Assembly: GCA_002842045.1 (NCBI GenBank)
Contig: PHBX01000026.1
Span: 29,940 to 93,939, forward strand
Reading direction: 5' to 3'
Origin: Chloroflexi bacterium HGW-Chloroflexi-3
GTDB lineage: Bacteria > Chloroflexota > Anaerolineae > Anaerolineales > Anaerolineaceae
DNA length: 64,000 nt
The number at the start of each line of letters is the position of its first letter. Position 1 is the first letter of the stretch. The position numbers and the translations under genes were made by a program. Shown here piece by piece: positions 32,578 through 42,305 of this stretch. The notes under the pieces are model-generated. The model saw only the letters and a program-made list of their open reading frames with translations, ran no database searches and was not told the DNA's origin.

Positions 32578-34791
32578 ATGAATTTTGGTAAACCTGCATA
32601 TTTTTCTGATAAAAAATCCTTTCCACCTATGATTTTGGATAGATTCTTACCGCCTTATCCATATGGTGCATTATCTGACATGCTAGGATATTGTGGAATC
32701 GAAAAGGGGTGGGTCTTAGATCCCGTGGGAAACCAGCCGCTTAGTGCGATTGAATTGGCACAAGCTGGCTACAAGGTGTTTGTTGCCTGCAATAATCCGA
32801 TTCTAGGAAAAATTTTACAGGTTATCTGTGCAGCTCACCCAATAAGCCTGTATCAGGCTGCAATTGCTGATTTTGGTGCTTTAAAGCGTGGTGATGATCG
32901 ACTCGAAAACCAGATTAAGGCATTATATATCTCTCCCTGTCCAGATTGTCTCTCAGATCAAACAGAAGTCAGATATCTTTGGAAAAGAAATCAAACCACT
33001 CCATTTGCAAGAGAATTAAGTTGTAAAAATTGTGGTCTTACTGGAATTTATAAAGTATCCGACGTTGACCGGGAAAATCTTAATCAAATTGGAAACATCC
33101 AATTACATCGCACAAAGGTATTGCAAAGAATATTTCCAGGAAGCATGGACACGCCAATAGCAGTGAAAGAGGTAATCGACTCTTATCTACCCAGATCATT
33201 AGCGGTCATCTCTTCTATCATCAATAAATTGGATGGTTTGAATACAACAAGCGAAAGAAAAGACATTCTTGAGGTTTTATTGGTTCATGTATTTGATTAT
33301 GGAAATATGCTTTGGGGTGTAGCATCCAGCAGAAACCGGCCAAAACAAATATCAATTCCATCAGAATTCTATGAATTCAATTTATGGAAAATTCTTGAGG
33401 AAGCAGTCTCAAGAGTTCGAATTATTGATCGTCCAATTCCGTTTACTTTTTACCCCGAACTTCCATCTGAATCTGGAGGTATATGTTTTTATCCATTCAG
33501 AATCGGTTCATTTAAAGACATAGAGAAATTGCCTGCATTTCAAGGGGTAGCTACTGTACTTCCACGGCCTAACCAGGCTTTGTGGACATATAATGCAGTT
33601 TGGAGTGGTTGGATATGGGGTTATGAGGCTGCTCAAAAATTAAAAGGCGCATTGGAAAGGCGCCGATATGATTGGATCTGGCACACCCAGGCAATTCGAA
33701 CTGTGTTTACTTATACCTCAAAATTAAACGTGCCTTTTTTTGCTATCGCCCCAGAGTTATCCAATAGTTATATATTGGCGTATCTATCTGCTGCTTCTTC
33801 TTCAAATTACGAGTTGAAAAACGCTGCTTACCATCCAGAACTGAAATCTGGTCAATTCTATTGGTATCCAAAACAATTGACAACGGATGTTGTATCGGTG
33901 TATGAATTATCAAAGAACTTAAAAAAATACCTGGAATTAAAATGTGAATCAGCTGATTATCAGGAGTTGTTGTCGATATTTTTGTTTTCTGAGACGATCG
34001 ACCAAAAAAATTCTTTTCAACTTGACAAGTTTGATAATTCGCTTTTTATACAAACACAAAAATTATTTGAAGAAACCATCTGTGACAAAGAAATTTTTTT
34101 TCAGGTGGACGAAGATCAATTGGAAAATGCAGAATTTTGGTTAAAAGATCCGCCGGGTAATTACCAGCCTGTGAGTGACCAGGTTGAAGGATATTTCATC
34201 CGTTTCATCCAGAAAAACCCATCATTTACTTTTGAAGAAGTTGCTTATTTCATCAATCAAAATTTACCGGGGTTGTTGCCGGTTTCTAATTTTTTCCTTC
34301 AACGGCTGGTCAGTTCCTATTGCGAACCTCATCCTGATGAACAACATCGGAATAAAGTAAATGCTCAGGAATATATTCAGGCAAGAAAAAACGACATTCA
34401 TCAAATGAAACATCTGATCCATTCCATGGGACTAAAACTTGGTTTTAATGTTCAAGGTGAATATCCCATTACCTGGGTTTCAAGCCAGATTAATCCGAAT
34501 TATAAATTTTTTATCACCGCTTCCAGTATCATTTCACAATTTAAATCCAAATCAGTACCAGGTGATTTTGAAACTGTGATCGTCTTCCCGGGTAGTCGTG
34601 CAGAACTACTCAGCTATAAATTAAAAATTGACCCAATTTACCATCAGAATTTCGAAAAATATCATTTTGTAAAATATCGTCATTTGCGGACAATAAGTGA
34701 AAACCCAGGTATGAATTTCAAAACCTGGGTTCAAATATTGGATTCTGATCCGGCTGTTTGGCAGGAAGCCAACCAACCAGTTTTATTCTGA
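32578..34791 (+). CDS. Degenerate DNA-methylase-like protein with zinc ribbon
   Basis: Looks like a relative of large N4/N6 DNA methylases (DUF1156 type) that has lost catalysis. Residues of about 45-75, WVLDPVGNQPLSAIELAQAG, match SAM motif I but with DPVGNQP in place of DPFxGxG. A zinc ribbon follows (CPDC near 122 and CKNC near 148) with the DRENLNQIGN linker seen in such enzymes. The catalytic DPPY position appears as LPRPNQALWTYNAVWSGWIWG (about 330-350). The C-terminal 300 residues have no motif that I recognise. 737 residues, leaderless start at ATG 32578. It converges with the PBP gene, six bases apart. Role unknown. Confidence 0.6.
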   Translation: MNFGKPAYFSDKKSFPPMILDRFLPPYPYGALSDMLGYCGIEKGWVLDPVGNQPLSAIELAQAGYKVFVACNNPILGKILQVICAAHPISLYQAAIADFGALKRGDDRLENQIKALYISPCPDCLSDQTEVRYLWKRNQTTPFARELSCKNCGLTGIYKVSDVDRENLNQIGNIQLHRTKVLQRIFPGSMDTPIAVKEVIDSYLPRSLAVISSIINKLDGLNTTSERKDILEVLLVHVFDYGNMLWGVASSRNRPKQISIPSEFYEFNLWKILEEAVSRVRIIDRPIPFTFYPELPSESGGICFYPFRIGSFKDIEKLPAFQGVATVLPRPNQALWTYNAVWSGWIWGYEAAQKLKGALERRRYDWIWHTQAIRTVFTYTSKLNVPFFAIAPELSNSYILAYLSAASSSNYELKNAAYHPELKSGQFYWYPKQLTTDVVSVYELSKNLKKYLELKCESADYQELLSIFLFSETIDQKNSFQLDKFDNSLFIQTQKLFEETICDKEIFFQVDEDQLENAEFWLKDPPGNYQPVSDQVEGYFIRFIQKNPSFTFEEVAYFINQNLPGLLPVSNFFLQRLVSSYCEPHPDEQHRNKVNAQEYIQARKNDIHQMKHLIHSMGLKLGFNVQGEYPITWVSSQINPNYKFFITASSIISQFKSKSVPGDFETVIVFPGSRAELLSYKLKIDPIYHQNFEKYHFVKYRHLRTISENPGMNFKTWVQILDSDPAVWQEANQPVLF

Positions 34792-34796
34792 CCTTT

Positions 34797-37700
34797 TTAT
34801 GGCGATTGTGTAGTTAATACGACAGTAGGAAGCAATGATTGAGTTTCTGTTGGTGCAATGGTAGGAGGTGGTGAAGTATTCGTTGGAGATGGTGTTTCCG
34901 TTGCAGTGGGTGTAACAGTAAATGTTGGTGTAATCGTTGGCGTATGAGTGACTGTAGGTGTAGGTGTGGCAACCTGAATTCTAATGGTCACCTTTTTCTC
35001 AGCATATCGACCATCTTCAGACGATTCAACCCTTATTCTCAAAGTATAATCACCAGGCGCAATTTCATCTTCAAATAAATCCCATGTATAAATAAGATCT
35101 ACATCCTGGAAGTTCCTATCAAACTCAGCTAGATTTTCCCAGGAGTTCGGATCCGATCCACGTCCATAATCAAGCCTCATCCTTCTGTAATTATGGGTTG
35201 CATCAACAAGTGCGTAAATATCCAATGGATTTGTTGTTATCATCTGTCCTTCAGACATACCAGCGAATATTATTTTTGCTTTCGGATCATCAGCCTTACA
35301 TTCCCGTTCAGGAACAAACAAAACTGGGCTTTCAAAACCTAAATTATTCGCCCAATTCCTCCCATCGGATGTGTCTTCAATCCATTTAACTGCCCATTTC
35401 TCATTAACATTCAGAACGAATTCTTCTTTGGTAAATTCATTGCATGCTGAAGATGCTCGTAATCCCGTCCAGGTGTCTATTTTAATTTTTTGCCAAAGGT
35501 CTTCTGTTCTTGGCAATGGTTGTTGATCAAATGCAAAAATTTCGGTTCTTTGATTGGGACACCACTCAGAGGGTTCGGTTCCAGAAATCGTGCAAATTAT
35601 TTTATCCACAATTCCTGCCGGTCGCACAAAACTGGCAGAATTATTCCCTACCAGTCTGTTTACAGCAAATTGCATCGTCTCGGCCCAGATAGGAGCGGCA
35701 CCAGTTAATCCACTGGTATCGATCATTGGTGTATAGTCAGCGTTACCAACCCAGATTCCAACGGCAACATCCGGTGTGAATCCTAATGTCCAGTTATCGC
35801 GAAAATCATTGGTGGTCCCTGTTTTGACAGCTACCTGGAAAGGAAGATTCAGGACCGAATTGGCACCAAACATAGGAGTTCGGGCTTGATTATCGGACAT
35901 AATCGTGCTGATCAAATAAGCGTGTTCCTCTCGAATTACGCGATTTGGTGTTGGATTCTGATATTCATAAACAACCTTGCCTAAATGGTCGACGATTTTG
36001 GTAATCGCTACCGGGGGTATCTGGTTACCTGTGTTTGCAATTGTCGCATAAACGTTTGTCAATTCCAGTAAAGTGACATCTCCCCCACCAAGAGATAATG
36101 ACATACCATAATCTTCTCTTGTCAACGTTGAAATTCCAATTCTTTTAACAAAGTCAATGAAACCATCTGGATGAGATGTAGCGGGATTATCGTAAATTCC
36201 TACAAAATCCAGAGCTTTAACAGCTGGAATATTAAATGAATTTGCCAACGCTGATCGTAATGTCACTGGTCCATGAAAGCGATTGTCATAATTAACAGGC
36301 TTATACGGTTCACGAGGATCGTTCGGATCACCTGATGGCGGAAATTCACTTGGAACATCCCAAATTAATGTAGCAGGCGTCCAACCTTTTTCGAAAGCAG
36401 CCAGATAAACCAATGGCTTAATGGATGATCCTGGTTGACGAGGAGCTAATGCCATATTGACCTGACCGGAAATACTTTCTTTATAAAAATCAGCTGATCC
36501 TACCATTGCCAAAATTTCACCAGTCGATGGGCGAATAACAACTGCTGCCCCACTGGTTGCATTTTTATCAGCTAACCCGGCAATTTGAGTTTGTATAACA
36601 GATTGCACTTTATTCTGAATGACTGGATCCAGGGTAGTATAAACAGTAAAACCTGAGCGATAAATGGTTTGAGGATCAAACTGACTTTCCAACTGAGTGC
36701 GAATATAATTTACCCAGTGTGGATGGATCATACTATAGTCATGGGGATTAAATTCAAAATTTTCAATTTCCTGAGCAGCACTGGCAATTTCATTTACGCA
36801 AACTCTTTCCAGATTCGTACTTACGTAAATACAATTCTTTTCCTGAGAAAGTTCATACATCAATATTAAAACTTGCTTTTGTCTGGTTAAAGTCGCTTCC
36901 CGATTGGTGTAAATATCATAAACAGCCGGTGCTTGTGGTAAACCTGCCAGGAATGAAGCCTGTGATAAAGTCAACCTTTCCGCTGTTGTATTAAAATATG
37001 TTTCTGCTGCAGCCTGAACACCATATGCCAGGTTTCCATAATTATTTTCATTCAAAAATATCTCAAGAATTTCTTCCTTGGAGTACTTGCGCGTAATTTC
37101 AGCAGCCAGAACAATTTCTCTGCTTTTTCGCTCATAAGTACGTGTGTATCGTTCTGTATCATCCAGAAGAAGCATTCGGGCTAATTGTTGGGTGATTGTC
37201 GAAGCCCCCGAAACAATATCCCCCGCTGTATAATTTTGCCAGAATGCCCGCGCAACAGCCACCGGATCAAATCCAGGATGGTTGTAATACTCTTTATCTT
37301 CCGTTGCGATAGTTGCTGCAATTAAATAAGGTGAAATTTTTTCTAATGGCACGTATGTTCGCCGACCAGCATTTGGATCTATAATTTCGTATATTATATT
37401 TCCATCACGGTCGAGAATGCGTGTTGTCTCAAATTTTGCCGCTTTCTCTCGTAATTCCTCTACTGGCGGTAGTGCCTGAGCTATTTTGTAGTATTGGTAA
37501 ACCCCAAAAGAACCAGCAGCTATCACTATAAACACAAGGATGAATAATCCAATCAGCACCATGCGGATAAAACATCCCCAGGCTTGTTGAAAATCGCTTC
37601 CATTCGAAGATTTTGTTGGTTTTGGTGGTTTTGTTTTTTTAGTTATTTTCGGTTTCGTTGGAGCGGTTTGAAAACTGGCAGATTGCTGGATTGTCTGGTT

Positions 37701-38387
37701 TTGTTGTGAATTTCGAAAAGCTGCTGGAGAAACCCGGGTTGCCTGAGTATCATTGACATTCGTTTTATTCGGAAGAATGGGTTGAGTTGCGCCAGGTGGT
37801 GGTATCACTGGTGTGTGATTTTTAGGAGGTGTATAAGACCTGATAGGGCACGGAGGTGTTTTTTCTATTTCTTCTTCTAGTGGTGTAATTTGATATTCGA
37901 TAGCTTTTGGAGTCTCTTTTTTGGATGTCACAGGAGTCGTTTTTGAATCATCAATTGGAATTGTCACAGAATTATTCTCAAGATCATTAACCTTTTCGAG
38001 ATCATCCACTGCAGGTTGGTTTTCGTTTAGCTCCTGCTTTGTGAATAGTTGATCCCGACCTTGGGAATCATCTACATTCTCTGTTCCTTTTTCAGATAAA
38101 TTGTCAGGTGAAAAGAATTGGTCATTTTCTAATTCTGATAAATCTTCTGAATACCAACCTGCCGTGGACTCGGGATCACCTGTTGGATGTCGATCGTTAA
38201 TCCCGGCATGGTCACCATTTTCTATTTGATTTGGCACATCTGGATTACTTTCGAGGTTGGATTTGCGTTTAGGTGCTGTTTCTTCCAAAGATGAGTCATA
38301 ATCTTTTTGTGATGCAATTAACTTCTTCAATCGATCAGCAGGATCGGCTTTATTTGAATTATTTTGATTTGATTTGTCATTTTCCAT
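34797..38387 (-). CDS. Class A penicillin-binding protein with long disordered tails
   Basis: Bifunctional peptidoglycan glycosyltransferase/transpeptidase. With start ATG 38387 it has 1196 residues. An N-terminal disordered cytoplasmic region of about 270 residues (Asp/Asn/Thr/Pro-rich) comes first, then one membrane helix at about 273-298. The GT51 domain has ATEDKEYYNHPGFDP and SGASTITQQLARMLLL. The transpeptidase has SSIK (nucleophile Ser near 654) and KTGTTNDFRDNW. An Ig-like domain follows, and a Thr-Pro tail of about 60 residues ends the protein outside. A longer frame begins at 38444 but would start inside the predicted -10 region. The ribosome-binding site GGAAAA is eight bases from ATG 38387. 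Divergent from the gene at 38480. Confidence 0.92.
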   Translation of the reverse strand: MENDKSNQNNSNKADPADRLKKLIASQKDYDSSLEETAPKRKSNLESNPDVPNQIENGDHAGINDRHPTGDPESTAGWYSEDLSELENDQFFSPDNLSEKGTENVDDSQGRDQLFTKQELNENQPAVDDLEKVNDLENNSVTIPIDDSKTTPVTSKKETPKAIEYQITPLEEEIEKTPPCPIRSYTPPKNHTPVIPPPGATQPILPNKTNVNDTQATRVSPAAFRNSQQNQTIQQSASFQTAPTKPKITKKTKPPKPTKSSNGSDFQQAWGCFIRMVLIGLFILVFIVIAAGSFGVYQYYKIAQALPPVEELREKAAKFETTRILDRDGNIIYEIIDPNAGRRTYVPLEKISPYLIAATIATEDKEYYNHPGFDPVAVARAFWQNYTAGDIVSGASTITQQLARMLLLDDTERYTRTYERKSREIVLAAEITRKYSKEEILEIFLNENNYGNLAYGVQAAAETYFNTTAERLTLSQASFLAGLPQAPAVYDIYTNREATLTRQKQVLILMYELSQEKNCIYVSTNLERVCVNEIASAAQEIENFEFNPHDYSMIHPHWVNYIRTQLESQFDPQTIYRSGFTVYTTLDPVIQNKVQSVIQTQIAGLADKNATSGAAVVIRPSTGEILAMVGSADFYKESISGQVNMALAPRQPGSSIKPLVYLAAFEKGWTPATLIWDVPSEFPPSGDPNDPREPYKPVNYDNRFHGPVTLRSALANSFNIPAVKALDFVGIYDNPATSHPDGFIDFVKRIGISTLTREDYGMSLSLGGGDVTLLELTNVYATIANTGNQIPPVAITKIVDHLGKVVYEYQNPTPNRVIREEHAYLISTIMSDNQARTPMFGANSVLNLPFQVAVKTGTTNDFRDNWTLGFTPDVAVGIWVGNADYTPMIDTSGLTGAAPIWAETMQFAVNRLVGNNSASFVRPAGIVDKIICTISGTEPSEWCPNQRTEIFAFDQQPLPRTEDLWQKIKIDTWTGLRASSACNEFTKEEFVLNVNEKWAVKWIEDTSDGRNWANNLGFESPVLFVPERECKADDPKAKIIFAGMSEGQMITTNPLDIYALVDATHNYRRMRLDYGRGSDPNSWENLAEFDRNFQDVDLIYTWDLFEDEIAPGDYTLRIRVESSEDGRYAEKKVTIRIQVATPTPTVTHTPTITPTFTVTPTATETPSPTNTSPPPTIAPTETQSLLPTVVLTTQSP

Positions 38388-38427
38388 CTTATTTTCCAAA
38401 GCTATCTCGAAACTAAATTCTTTTGTT

Positions 38428-38436
38428 ATTCTAGCA
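38428..38436 (-). promoter_or_regulatory. Extended -10 of the penicillin-binding protein gene
   Basis: TGCTAGAAT on the minus strand. The predicted start near 38421 gives a leader of about 33 bases to ATG 38387 and argues against the upstream ATG at 38444. Confidence 0.4.
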
Positions 38437-38479
38437 TATTTCATTTGACCGTGAATAACTCTCCCTTTACAATCAGGCT

Positions 38480-40843
38480 ATGTTTCCAATGAATATAGCT
38501 CCACAAGACCCTTTCAGTTTGATTCTTGTAAATGATTCTCAACAATCGGAAGAGGATATTTCATTTGATAATTCCTGGGAAATCCAATATGAAGGAGGTG
38601 AATTAGGTGGAATTTCTCTTTACAGCACACTTGGATTACAGGCACTAAGTTTGAGAATCACACCCATTTTTTCAAACCTCAATGAAAGTAGGATCAACCT
38701 TAGGCAATTCGAACAAAAACCAAACATTAATGAAATTTTGCCTAATTACACGAATATTTCTGTTGAAGTTTTCGCAGGCATTCATTTCAGTTTAGAATAT
38801 TTCATCTCAAATTCATATTCCATTTATGGACAGGTTTCCATTCAAAACAAATCTTCACAGAAATTCTCTGGCAATCTTCAATATCTTGTTTCCTTAAAAC
38901 CTTTATCTGGTGGGGAACAGATGAGAGGAATGCAATCTGACTTATTTTATGTTTTAGAAGGAAAAACAAAGGATCTATTCCCAGTGTTTTACCTCAGTGG
39001 ACCTTCACAAACCGGTAAACTAGGGCAAACTTCCATCGCAAGCATTTTGGAAATTGATTCAGATTCATCACAGAACTTGAAGTGGTGTCTGGCATTTGAG
39101 CATGGTAAATTTCAGTCCCTGGAGAGCGTTGTAAATTTTCAAAGCTTAGATTTTGATAAAGAGACAACACGAAATAAATTGTTTCATCAAAGAGATTTCT
39201 TCTTTTTTGACACAGGAAATCCCGAATGGGATAATGTAATGCTTTTTAGCCAGAATTCTGCCAAACAATTAATCGTAAGAGGAACAGAATCACAACAAAA
39301 ATTATCTCTGGTTCAGAATCGACATCCAGAAAAAACGATATTTCAATCAGAAACAGCTAAAATTCAAAAAAATGAAGGAATTTCTCCAATTCAACTATGG
39401 TACTTCCTGCATGTATTACCAAAACAACATAATTTAATTCATTTTGTATTTGATGAGTTTTTGTTTTTTCAAAGAGAAGATGGCTTTATTCCTAATCATT
39501 CAGACCCTTCAAATTTCCTGGCTCGTTTCCATGCTTTTCCTATCTTAGCAACGATCGGTCAAGAAATTCTTGATGCTCAAAGATCCCAAGATTTAGCAAT
39601 TGCATATCTGCATAAGTTAATCTCCTACTTACAATATTGGCTATCCAATTTTATAGATAAAACCTCCTATCATTGGGAAAATGCATTGCAATCTTTATAC
39701 GAGGATTTACCGATTCACAATCTATGGGACAAAGAAGGATATGGAATAAATATCAGGTGGATTGAATCACCATTCCTCAACAGTCTATTAGTTATAGAAT
39801 GCGAAAAATGTTTACAAATTGCTGATCAATTCAAGATTGATTTCCCAGAAAGAAACTGGCTGGAGAGCCAAAAAACAAATTTAGTAAAGAATATTGACGA
39901 TTCATGGAATCCTAAACAAAAATATTTTGCTTATCGTGATATTCAAACCAAAAAATCACCAGGTAAAGTCTCCATCCTGAAAAAAAACGGTTCAGGCATT
40001 CATATGTTGGAGAAAAATCTGCAATCACCTCAAAGATTGACTGTACGGGTCATTACTCACCCTGAACTTTCCAGAAAAATCACTGTAGAGATAAGAGGAA
40101 TGTTTGAAAATCAGGAGGTACTCGAAATTATTAGACCAAGGAATTTTATTTGGAGTACCACAACCGGCCTCAGTACTACCGAAAATGTGTTTGAGAGTAT
40201 ATCCTCCATTAATATTCTTGGGCTTCCAGATGATAACTCAGTAGAGGTCAGTACATCACAATATTCCATGGTGGATTTGAGTTTATTTCTCTCTATATTA
40301 ATAAAGGAGAATAACAAAATACACATCCAACAAATGGTAGACCAGTGGTTAGAAAAGGAGTTTTTGAGTAATTTTGGGCTTTCATTGATTCCAAAGAAAT
40401 ATCTGGCAACCGGGAAAACACACACAAATTCAGTGGATTTACCTTTGAATTCACTCATATTGGAAGGACTGATTGATAACCAACAATTGGATCTGGCAAA
40501 GAAAGTTTTTATTAACTTAATGAAAGTAGTTATAAAAAATTTGCGATTATCAAAAAAATTCTATAAACTATATGATGCACATGATGGAACTTGCAAAGGT
40601 GAATATAATATAATTAATGGAATGATTCCATTAAAAATCTTTTTTAGATTAATTGGCATTCATCGCTGGACAGAAAATGAAATTGAATTTATGGGTTCGA
40701 GTGTTTTTAAAGAAGAGATTAAAATTTTTCATCGAGGACTTAAGGTAATTTGCTCACAAAAAGGACATATGATCATTACTTCTGATGGAAAAATAATTGA
40801 ACTTAATACCACGAATTTGCAAAAAATTAAGATCCCATCCTAG
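38480..40843 (+). CDS. Glycosidase-like protein with six-hairpin fold, unknown specificity
   Basis: A 787-residue protein without signal peptide. The N-terminal 300 residues look like the beta-sandwich that precedes the (alpha/alpha)6 barrel of glycogen-debranching-type and GH63-like enzymes. From about 310 a helical barrel appears: DEFLFFQREDGFIPNHSD, FHAFPILATIGQEIL, YLQYWLSNFIDKTSYHWENAL, EGYGINIRWIESPFLNSLL. Expected acidic catalytic residues are not obvious, so it may be inactive or highly diverged. It is divergent from the PBP gene, with 35 bases between the longest frames, and is followed 17 bases later by the c-di-AMP receptor pair. Confidence in the fold is moderate; no function is claimed. 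Confidence 0.5.
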   Translation: MFPMNIAPQDPFSLILVNDSQQSEEDISFDNSWEIQYEGGELGGISLYSTLGLQALSLRITPIFSNLNESRINLRQFEQKPNINEILPNYTNISVEVFAGIHFSLEYFISNSYSIYGQVSIQNKSSQKFSGNLQYLVSLKPLSGGEQMRGMQSDLFYVLEGKTKDLFPVFYLSGPSQTGKLGQTSIASILEIDSDSSQNLKWCLAFEHGKFQSLESVVNFQSLDFDKETTRNKLFHQRDFFFFDTGNPEWDNVMLFSQNSAKQLIVRGTESQQKLSLVQNRHPEKTIFQSETAKIQKNEGISPIQLWYFLHVLPKQHNLIHFVFDEFLFFQREDGFIPNHSDPSNFLARFHAFPILATIGQEILDAQRSQDLAIAYLHKLISYLQYWLSNFIDKTSYHWENALQSLYEDLPIHNLWDKEGYGINIRWIESPFLNSLLVIECEKCLQIADQFKIDFPERNWLESQKTNLVKNIDDSWNPKQKYFAYRDIQTKKSPGKVSILKKNGSGIHMLEKNLQSPQRLTVRVITHPELSRKITVEIRGMFENQEVLEIIRPRNFIWSTTTGLSTTENVFESISSINILGLPDDNSVEVSTSQYSMVDLSLFLSILIKENNKIHIQQMVDQWLEKEFLSNFGLSLIPKKYLATGKTHTNSVDLPLNSLILEGLIDNQQLDLAKKVFINLMKVVIKNLRLSKKFYKLYDAHDGTCKGEYNIINGMIPLKIFFRLIGIHRWTENEIEFMGSSVFKEEIKIFHRGLKVICSQKGHMIITSDGKIIELNTTNLQKIKIPS

Positions 40844-40860
40844 ATAAGAAAGGATCAAGA

Positions 40861-41205
40861 ATGAATTCTCAAACAAAAGCCCCAGATACACTACTTATGG
40901 CTGTTATTCAGTCGCAGGATGTTGACCATGCTGAAAGTGCATTGGAAAAATTGAATATTCATATAACGCGCTTAGCCAGCACCGGGGGGTTTTTAGGAAG
41001 ACGAAATGCAACTTTATTCTTAGGCCTCCCAGCCGAGAAGGAAGAAGTTATATTGCAGACTTTAAAGAAAACCTGTCGCCAACGTGTGGAATATATTGCT
41101 GTACCACTTGAAAGTGCACCACTCCCTCTACCAGCGCCAACACCCATCACGATTGGTGGCGCAAATATTTTTGCATTAGATGTTGAACACTTTGAGGAGA
41201 TATAA
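40861..41205 (+). CDS. Cyclic-di-AMP receptor, DarA/PstA family (long form)
   Basis: PII-like small signalling protein expected to bind c-di-AMP as a trimer. The family motif RLASTGGFLGRRNATLFLGL lies at about residues 37-56, with KEEVILQTLKKTC after it and a Pro-rich loop (LPLPAPTP) before the last strand. 114 residues, close to characterised PstA. AAAGGA lies ten bases upstream. Its stop codon is two bases before a shorter paralogue. In homologues this family has no enzymatic activity and targets are mostly unknown. Confidence 0.85.
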   Translation: MNSQTKAPDTLLMAVIQSQDVDHAESALEKLNIHITRLASTGGFLGRRNATLFLGLPAEKEEVILQTLKKTCRQRVEYIAVPLESAPLPLPAPTPITIGGANIFALDVEHFEEI

Positions 41206-41207
41206 CC

Positions 41208-41474
41208 ATGAAAATGATTATTGCTATCGTTCGTGATCGAGATACAAATCCTGTTTCAACTGCCCTAACCTCAGCAGAATTTCGAGTAACGCATATTGCT
41301 TCCACAGGTGGCTTCCTCAGACGTGGAAATTCCACTTTATTTATTGGATTAGAAGACGAAAAAGTGGATCAAGCGATGGAGATCATTCGAACAAACTTAG
41401 AGCCTGCTGATGATCCTGCCCAAAAACGAGCAACTTTATTCGTTCTAAATGTGAATCATTTTACACATTTTTAA
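41208..41474 (+). CDS. Cyclic-di-AMP receptor-like protein, DarA/PstA family (short form)
   Basis: Tandem paralogue of the previous gene. It repeats THIASTGGFLRRGNSTLFIGL and the final strand TLFVLNVNHFTHF. At 88 residues it lacks the Pro-rich internal loop of the long form, leaving a minimal PII-like core. GAGGAG is upstream, inside the preceding gene's end. Co-translation with the long form suggests that they may form mixed trimers; that is an inference. No diadenylate cyclase gene is in the window. Confidence 0.8.
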   Translation: MKMIIAIVRDRDTNPVSTALTSAEFRVTHIASTGGFLRRGNSTLFIGLEDEKVDQAMEIIRTNLEPADDPAQKRATLFVLNVNHFTHF

Positions 41475-41597
41475 TTATGTTTTTACAATCGTAAAAAAAT
41501 TGAAAATTGATTCTTCATCAATCTTCGGTGTATTGGCACAAAAATTGTATTATTAAGATTAATTAATTCATTCAATAATAAATAAGGAGTAGGGAAT

Positions 41598-42251
41598 ATG
41601 AAATTTGCAGATGCGTTTACTTTTGTTTTTCAGGATCCGGAATGGTTTAAGAAAATTATTATCCCTGGATTAATTGGGTTACTCATTCCTATTGTTGGCC
41701 AGATTTTCTTGTTGGGATGGGCATTAAAAGTTACTTTGAACGTCATTAGAAACAATCCGAGTCCATTACCAAAAATGGAATTTGGTGCAGATTTAGGCCG
41801 TGGGTTCAAAGCCTGGGTGGTTGGTCTTGTTTATTCTATTCCAATGATGCTTTTTTATTTACCAATCTTCATTTTAGGTTTAGTTGCTTCAGAAAGTGGG
41901 GAACAATCTCTAGGCTTTGTGGTTGCAATAGCTGGTATTTGTTTTGGTTTCTTAATGCTTTTATACGGAATCGCCATGGGATTAATGCTTCCAGCTGCTT
42001 ACACTAAGGTTGCAGTAGAAGATTCTATCGGAGCCGGTCTTGCCTTTGGAGAAATATTTAAACTGGTGAAAAACAATTTTGTCACCTATTTGCTAATTCT
42101 CGGAGGTACACTGGCAGCCAGTTTTGTTGCGTCATTAGGATTTATAGCCTGTGGTATTGGAATTTTAGTGACTGTCCCGTATTCATTCGCAATCATGGGA
42201 CATTTCTATGGCCAGGGTTACTTAGAAGCAAAAGGATTAAAAACACTCTAA
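41598..42251 (+). CDS. DUF4013 membrane protein
   Basis: A 217-residue protein with five or six membrane helices, of the DUF4013 family. The N-terminal AFTFVFQDPEWFKKIIIPGLIGLLIPIVGQ arrangement, then LGRGFKAWVVGLVYSIP and the helical pair to the C-terminus, match that family. The role is unknown; related proteins occur widely in archaea and Chloroflexota. AAGGAG stands before the ATG. The upstream 120 bases hold no clear promoter; a strong terminator follows. Confidence 0.75.
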   Translation: MKFADAFTFVFQDPEWFKKIIIPGLIGLLIPIVGQIFLLGWALKVTLNVIRNNPSPLPKMEFGADLGRGFKAWVVGLVYSIPMMLFYLPIFILGLVASESGEQSLGFVVAIAGICFGFLMLLYGIAMGLMLPAAYTKVAVEDSIGAGLAFGEIFKLVKNNFVTYLLILGGTLAASFVASLGFIACGIGILVTVPYSFAIMGHFYGQGYLEAKGLKTL

Positions 42252-42270
42252 TATCTCATTCGCGTTAAAA

Positions 42271-42305
42271 ATCCCTCAAAAAATAAATATTGAGGGATTT
42301 TTTTA
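42271..42305. terminator. Bidirectional terminator between DUF4013 and AMMECR1 genes
   Basis: Nine-pair stem ATCCCTCAA (42271-42279) / TTGAGGGAT (42290-42298), A-run before and seven T after. It serves both convergent genes. Confidence 0.85.
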
